A stretch of DNA of 6,724 bases from a bacterium (lineage in GTDB: Bacteria > Omnitrophota > Gorgyraeia > Gygaellales > UBA12090). A program made the position numbers and the translations under genes. The notes under the pieces are model-generated. The model was given only the letters and a program-made list of their open reading frames with translations. It ran no database searches and was not told where the DNA came from. The stretch is taken from contig SCPY01000010.1 of assembly GCA_004299495.1 (NCBI GenBank), positions 1 through 6,724 on the forward strand. The letters run 5' to 3'. The stretch's first letter is position 1. Every line of letters starts with the position of its first letter. Of this stretch, positions 1 to 6,400 are shown one piece after another.

Positions 1-492
1 CGATCTGAAAACCAGGCAAAGGGATTCTGGAAGGTTCTTGCTGAAGTGAAAGAGCAAAAAGAGCGGGAAGAAGATGAGCTTTCCGGCATTATCCGCAGGT
101 TTGTCAGCGGCATAGACTTAGACGCGCGGCTGGCTATCTTATACGATGGGGATCCGGAAATGCGGCCTTTTGATTTCAAAATGGATTTTTGTCCGAATTC
201 CAGGAATGCGGGGCTAGCAGGATTTTTAGAGGCATTAAGAGTAGTTATGTATCGTCACGGCAGGCTTTATGAAAATTTTCAGCATTTCCTCCCCTATATC
301 CACGGCGTATTAAAAAGAAAGCATAACCGCGAAATTCTGGAGTGGCTTGAGCGGTTAAACCAATCGCCGCTTACACTTTACGAGAAGCATAAAAAGATGG
401 TCCATTTCCTGGAATTATTTACCGCGGCATTAAGCGCAAGCGTAAGAGCTCCGATGGGAGCCTTAAGCCTTGCGGATTTGGGAGCAGAGGTT
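1..492 (+). other. N-terminal helical segment preceding the GH13-like barrel
   Basis: Residues 1-164 of the visible protein. The first ~35 residues are a charged helix (a KEQKEREEDE stretch) and residues ~70-150 are rich in Leu, Arg, Lys and Glu in a helical pattern. I recognise no catalytic motif. It may be the end of an upstream module or an N-terminal extension packed on the GH13-like barrel; no SSP linker separates it from the barrel, which favours the second. No function is assigned. Confidence 0.5.
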
Positions 493-3400
493 ACCCCGGA
501 AAATAAAGTAATTTCCAGAAATGGCCTCAAGAAAGCAGCAGAGCTTCTACCGGTATTAGCCAGGTCAGGAGTAAACGAGCTTTATCTCAACTGGCTATTT
601 GAGGTAAGCGGGCTTTCTAAGAAGGTGCACCAGGTTCCTACGTCCGAGCGACATTTTATTCCCGAAGGGCCGGCAACCATCAGGGTTGAAGGGTATGCGA
701 CCAAGAGAAAAGAAATGGCGGGCACGGTGTTTAAAGACGACGGTAATAATTTCTCTATATATAGCATGTTCAGGCTTAATCCGCAATTATCAGACGGCAA
801 TGTAGAAGAAGATTTGAAAGATTTTATTGATAAGGCAAACAGCCTGGGAATAAAGATAATTGTAGATTTGATTCCTGTAATATCTCCTGATGGGGTAAGC
901 GCGGGAAACTACCGTTTTGTATTGCATAAGAATTTAGGCAGAGGAGAGAATAAGCGCTGGCTTCAAAGTACTCCCGAACAGAAAGAAGAATTTATAAAAG
1001 AAGTGCTTTTGCGTCCCGGCAACGATAAGTTTGCCGCCATAAGAATTGATGAGGATGGAAAACAAAAGATTATCCTGGCCAGGCATCTGGCGCCTGCAGG
1101 GACCAATGTTGACCAGGTAGTATTAAATATGTTATTACCGCAGGCGCAAGCATATTTTATTGATGCCGGAAAGCGCTTAATAGATATGGGCGTGTCCGGA
1201 TTCAGGGTTGACTTGCCGCATGAGCACTTAAAGAAAAACATCCGTCGGAATTATTTTGATCTCCTGACTCCGGAACAAAAAATTTTGCTTGAAGCGGGAG
1301 AGGAACCCTGGGGGGTTATTATCCGCCAGCTTAAAACATATGCCAAAGAAAAAGGCAGGCAAATAGAATTCATTATGGAAACGTATACATATATCAAAGA
1401 TGACCAGAGGGATTTGTTAGGCTTGGCGGCTGATGAGGTTTATCATGAGAACGTATTTAAGGATTACGAGAAAGTAGCCAGAGGGGGGGCTCCAGCATAT
1501 TTCCTGCTCGGTTCGCTTAAGCATGCGCTCGAAAATAAGCCAAAGCTTGTAATCTTCCCCACTAATTTTGACCAAATCTCGCTTAAAGAAATAGACGGAC
1601 CGAAGCGGAGCTTTGCGATGCTCTTAATCGCGCTGAAACACTTAGGGGTTCCGGTAATGGTGGATATCACCAGAGACTGGATTGATTTTAGCGGGCATAT
1701 TAAGCCCATGGCCGGAGGCGCGGAAGGTACCCTTGACGCGCATCCTTTTGTCAGCGAAGAAGAGCTGAACAAGAGAAGGGATTTCGCGGGATTAAAAAAT
1801 GAAATAGCCCATGGATTCTGGGCTCGCCAGATTGAACGTTTTTATAAGGCAATCGCTGAAATCTCTCCGGAAAAAGTTGAGGCGAGCGCCTTCCTTAATA
1901 CCTCCCGTCCGGATGAAACTATTGCTTTGGCCTGGAAGACCGAGAGCCGGCATTGGGTAGTTTTGGCGGCAAGCCTGAAGCCTCACGGTAAGAGATCCGG
2001 ATCCGTGGATGTTTACCTGCCTGAGGGTATTTCCCGGAACCATTCTGTAAAAGACGCCCTAAATCCTCAAGATGAGCTTAGGTTAAATGAATCCAGAGAG
2101 GGGAGCTATTCGTTACAGTTAAAATTTGACCATAAGGATTATAAAATACTCTTGCTTTCTCCCCCTGCCTCCAGCCCTATACTTCTCCCTTATTCGTCAA
2201 CGTCTTCGCCGCTTATCATACAGCTTGGCGGGCCGGCTCAATTCTCAAATCCAACGGCAGTTAACGAGAATAGGAAAGTTCCTTACTATCTTATAAAAGA
2301 GGCCTGGCATTTATTGGATAAACCCCTTTTGGAGGAGCGGGAAAAAGAGCGCTTGAGGCAGGTGGCAGGCGAGTTGAGGCAGTTCTTTCGGTATCCCAGC
2401 GGTTTAGTGCGGCGCAACGCGGCTCTCGCGCTTAATCTGATTTCTCAGCGTTTTCCACAGATATTGCCCAGGGATGAATTTGAAGAAATATTTGAAAAAT
2501 TCGCGGTTGAAGACACAAAAGAAGATATTTATTACATTGAGAGGGCGTTTCTTCGGGGGATGTTTCTGGAGAACACATTGAGAGGAGTTTTTGGCAGAGG
2601 TTTTCCCGGAGCGGATGAGTTTAGCGCGGCAGATTTAGACTTTATTGCCAGCGGGGTATCCAAGAATGTATACCAGGTAATATTGTTGTCAGGCGGAGGC
2701 GGCGGATCCATTCCATTTGCGCTAAGCGTAATAAGGGCCAGCCCGTTTACCGCCGAGGATAATTTTAATATTGAGCCCGACGGCTCAATGGGAGAGATTT
2801 ATAACCGTTTTAGGGAAATACGGGAGCTTTATAGCAAAGACAGCGGCATATTGCCAGCGCCTGGCGAAATCGGATTTTTTGAAGATGGCAGGGTTGTTTA
2901 TTTAGAGAGGCATCCTGAAGACGGAGAGCCGCTGGAATTGCCTAACCGGCTGGTTTTGATGAGCGCGCAATGGATTGATTCGCCAACCCTGGAGGACATT
3001 CTTCGCGAACAAAATATTGATGACGAGTTTAAGCTTAACGCTGCCCAGAGAGCGATTGCGTCCGTCTTTAGGATGTGGTATGCCACCCAAACCGATGACG
3101 GGCTGGGCTGGACGATTGTTGACCCGCATCCCGCGAATATACTTGTGGACCCATTCTCCGGCATTGGGCGTATCGTGGACTTTGGCGGCTTAAGGCGCGG
3201 CGTGACGCTTACGGATGTTATCTCGTTTTTGGGCGGCGGGATTGAAGATATCAAATTCTCCCCTGAGGAAATATACGGAGGTATTTTACTGGGGTTTGGA
3301 TTGGAAGAGGGAACGCCTCGGGCGCTTGAGGCGCGCAGGGCGTTGGAAGAAATCTTAAGCCGGGTTGAAGCGGAAAATACCAGCTCTCCGGATGTGAGCC

Positions 3401-6400
3401 GAACCGCAAGCTCTCCGGTTATTTACGGAGCTGAAAAGAAACCGTTCTCCGGCACGGCGAAGGGCATATTCTATTTCGCGGCGTTGGCCGCGATTATGGC
3501 TTCTCTGCACACAGTTGCTTTTGTCGTGAGAACAATGCGTTTTCTAAGAATCCAGGGTAATATCATCCTGAGCCGGGCCGGGCGCATGCGGATAAAGACA
3601 GCTGCGAAGGCTGTTTTTGCCGAATGGTCCCGTATTTCCCCGCCTGTTCTCTTGAGAAGCGCCGCGTCGGAAGGCCGGGAGATTCTCCGGAACATTCCGG
3701 CAGCGGCAGGCGAGGAGTTTATTTACAGAGGGATACCTTTGGCGGCATATACCTTGCTTGCGCAGCTCGGATTCCCAATTACCGGCTTCTTTGCCCTGGC
3801 TGTACTCGATATCGGGCTGTGGTATTATTCGCGCGTATCTGTGCCGCTGCCGCATCTTCAGCGCTATCACGGCGCCGATCTCATGAATAATGTTCTTATG
3901 GCCGCCGTGTCCGGAATTGCCGCTTTCACGGTTCCGGTGCCTTCGTGGGCGTGGTACGGCCTGCTGTCTACGGTGTTTATTGTCATCCAAGCCGCGGTGC
4001 TGCGAAGGCATGGCCGGTTTGAAAATGTCAAGCGATGGTATATGGATACGCCGCGGGCACAGGTAGAGGAACCGCCTTTATTTGTTGAATGGACGGCTGC
4101 GGGCTCGCGCGAATTGGTTATCTTTGTCCCGGGCCTTATGCCCTGGGCGATCTGGCCGTATGAAGAATTAAAGGCTCTGAACAGGGACATAAGCGGCGTT
4201 GTGGTGTATGAGCTTGGCTCCCGGCCTGCCCTGGCAAAACTCCTTGAGCAGGGATATGCCGGCGGCCGCAGGCTTTCTTCCAAAGACAGGGGGCATCTGA
4301 CGGAGATCCGGAGCATACAGGATTCCATCGCCCGGTCCGTGGCATTTCTTGGGTGGGTAATCACGTTTTTCCACAAGCGCAAGGGGCGCAGAGGAGATGC
4401 CTACAGGGTGTATCCGGCGGCCTATTCATTCGGCTGCCGCATGCTTCTTTTGCTTTTGGATAGACACTACGCAAAGACGCGTTTTTCCCATCTGCCGCGT
4501 ATAAAGAAACTGCTGAAACAGGCCAGGCGGCTTGTGCGTTACAGTCTTCTTGTCTCGCCTCCGGCGCAAAAGGTTCTTAAAGTAAAACCCATTGTAACTA
4601 AGGCATACCAGTTTTCTCTGGGGGCAATTCAGAATGTTCCCGATTGGGCATTGCGCATCATCCAGGAATGGCTTAAAAGCCGCCTCCTGCGCAGGTTATT
4701 CTGGAAGACTTTATTTGCCGATACGTTTTTAAATGCCACGTTCGGAACCTTTGACCCTGCGTATTTGTGGATGAAACTGAATTCGTATACCGCGCCGGAT
4801 CCCGTTTCGAGAGATATTATCGCCAGGACTCTCTGGCTGTTCAGTCATGTGCGCCTTACGGAGGGCGAAATCCGGCGTATTCGCGCCATGTTCTCCCGCG
4901 GCCGCCGGGACGCCTGGCTGATAGTAAGCAAAAGTGACCAGATTGCTCCCTGGGCGGGAGTGGAAGAGCTGAATGAGATGCTGCGTCTGCCTATATTCCG
5001 GACGATCGGCGGCCACCATCTCATTTATAATAAGACATTTCTTGCGCTCATAAGACTATGGTTGAGAGTGGTTGCCAAGTCCATAGCCATGCCGGGCCTC
5101 GAAGACATAACGGCAGTTCAGGATTCCTTGACGGACTCATTTGAAATACGGCTGCGTGAAGGCCATTACGAATATACGCCGCCTGCCGCAGGACGCTTCA
5201 GCCGTGAACAAAACCGTTTTCTGGAACAGATAAATACTATGCTGGGAGCCCTCGGCAAAGAGCGGCCTCAGGAGTTGGAAGGGCTGCCATCCCGTATCGC
5301 TGTTTCTTTCACCCTCGCCGATACGCTCCTTAGGGGAGGAATTGTCCGCATACAGCCTCCGGGACGCTTGAGTCCGGTTAGGCTCATTATTTATGCGGGA
5401 ATATTTAATTCGGGCCTTGAAAGCCGGCTGCAGCAGGGGCTGCTCTATGATCTTCTCATCTCACGGCTGGGAAAAGGGTTGAGCGGACTGGCCGCAATAG
5501 GGAGCACCGATATATTCTACGGGATTCTGGATAGGCCGTACAACAGCATACAGCGGCAGCCGGCAGGCAGCGGCGCAGCCCCGGCAGCTTCCAGCTCGCC
5601 TGTAAAGTCGAATGAGCCGGCTCCCGAAGCAGGGCTCGAGCATTTGACGCTTTTGCTTTACCTTCTTCACTCCGGCATGCTTCCCCACTATATTTATTCG
5701 GCAGAATCCGGAAAGGGGTATCGTTTTACTAAAGACGATCAAGATAAATTACTTTTTATCGTTAAGCAGCGACTCATCGGTAAGCATGCAGATGACGCGG
5801 AGATCGGCAGAAATGTGCGAGAGGCCGTAGCGGAGCATTTGAATGAAGGGGAAATTGAATCCCTCCAGGTCAAGTTGATGGCTTTGGCGCGTGCTAAAGC
5901 TCCGGAGGAACTTAAGAAACGCCTGCCGCAGCTTTTGCAGAATCAAGAGCTTTATCAAAGCACATTGCTATGGCTTTTCGAGTATGCAAAAAGCCGCAAG
6001 TTTTCTCTCCCCGTTTATGCCATTGCCAGGGAGATCGGATGGCTGCTTGACGATTATGCTCAAGCCGGCGAAACTGCCTCTCGCCGCCGCATTGCCGAGA
6101 AAATCCTTATTCAGCTCAAGATGCTTCCGAGGGCGCCGGAGTTTGGCCCGGATAGAATGATTGGCCTCGCGAATGAATTAGAGACCGATCTTATGAGTTT
6201 ACCTGAAGCAGATACGCTTAAAGATGTGCAAGACGAAATTGCTAAGCTGCGCAGAGAAGCTGACGCTGGCTTGCAAAAGAGGCAGGCCTCTCGTCCCCCC
6301 GCCTCCAGTTCTCCGCTTGAAGGTTCGCAAGGGGAGCCATCTGAATCCGTAATCTTAAATGCCATTATCGAGCTAATCTTGAACCGTAAGGGCAAGGCGA

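Noticed and set aside
1483..1489. Run of seven G bases as a possible frameshift or phase-variation site
   Set aside because: The frame 1 translation keeps GH13 features on both sides of the run (E460 before, NFD after), so the frame is intact and no alternative frame shows a sensible product.
2401..2460. HEAT-repeat array before the kinase-like domain
   Set aside because: Only one HEAT-like helix (RRNAALALNLISQRFP) is visible, with no second copy at the expected spacing.
2898..3254. 118-codon ORF on the minus strand
   Set aside because: It is antisense to the kinase catalytic loop and DFG region, whose conserved motifs show that the + strand is the coding one.
3624..3890. 88-codon ORF on the + strand in another frame
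   Set aside because: It overlaps the EExxYR-bearing membrane domain of frame 1 and its own translation is Arg/Cys-rich with no membrane pattern or motif.
3544..4011. 155-codon ORF on the minus strand
   Set aside because: It overlaps other antisense ORFs in different frames and the CPBP-like domain on the + strand; its composition is Arg/His-rich and low in structure.
3867..4382. 171-codon ORF on the minus strand
   Set aside because: It lies antisense to the membrane/hydrolase modules in the GC-rich block where antisense stops are rare. Its translation has no recognisable motif, while the + strand frame shows ordered family motifs across the same bases.
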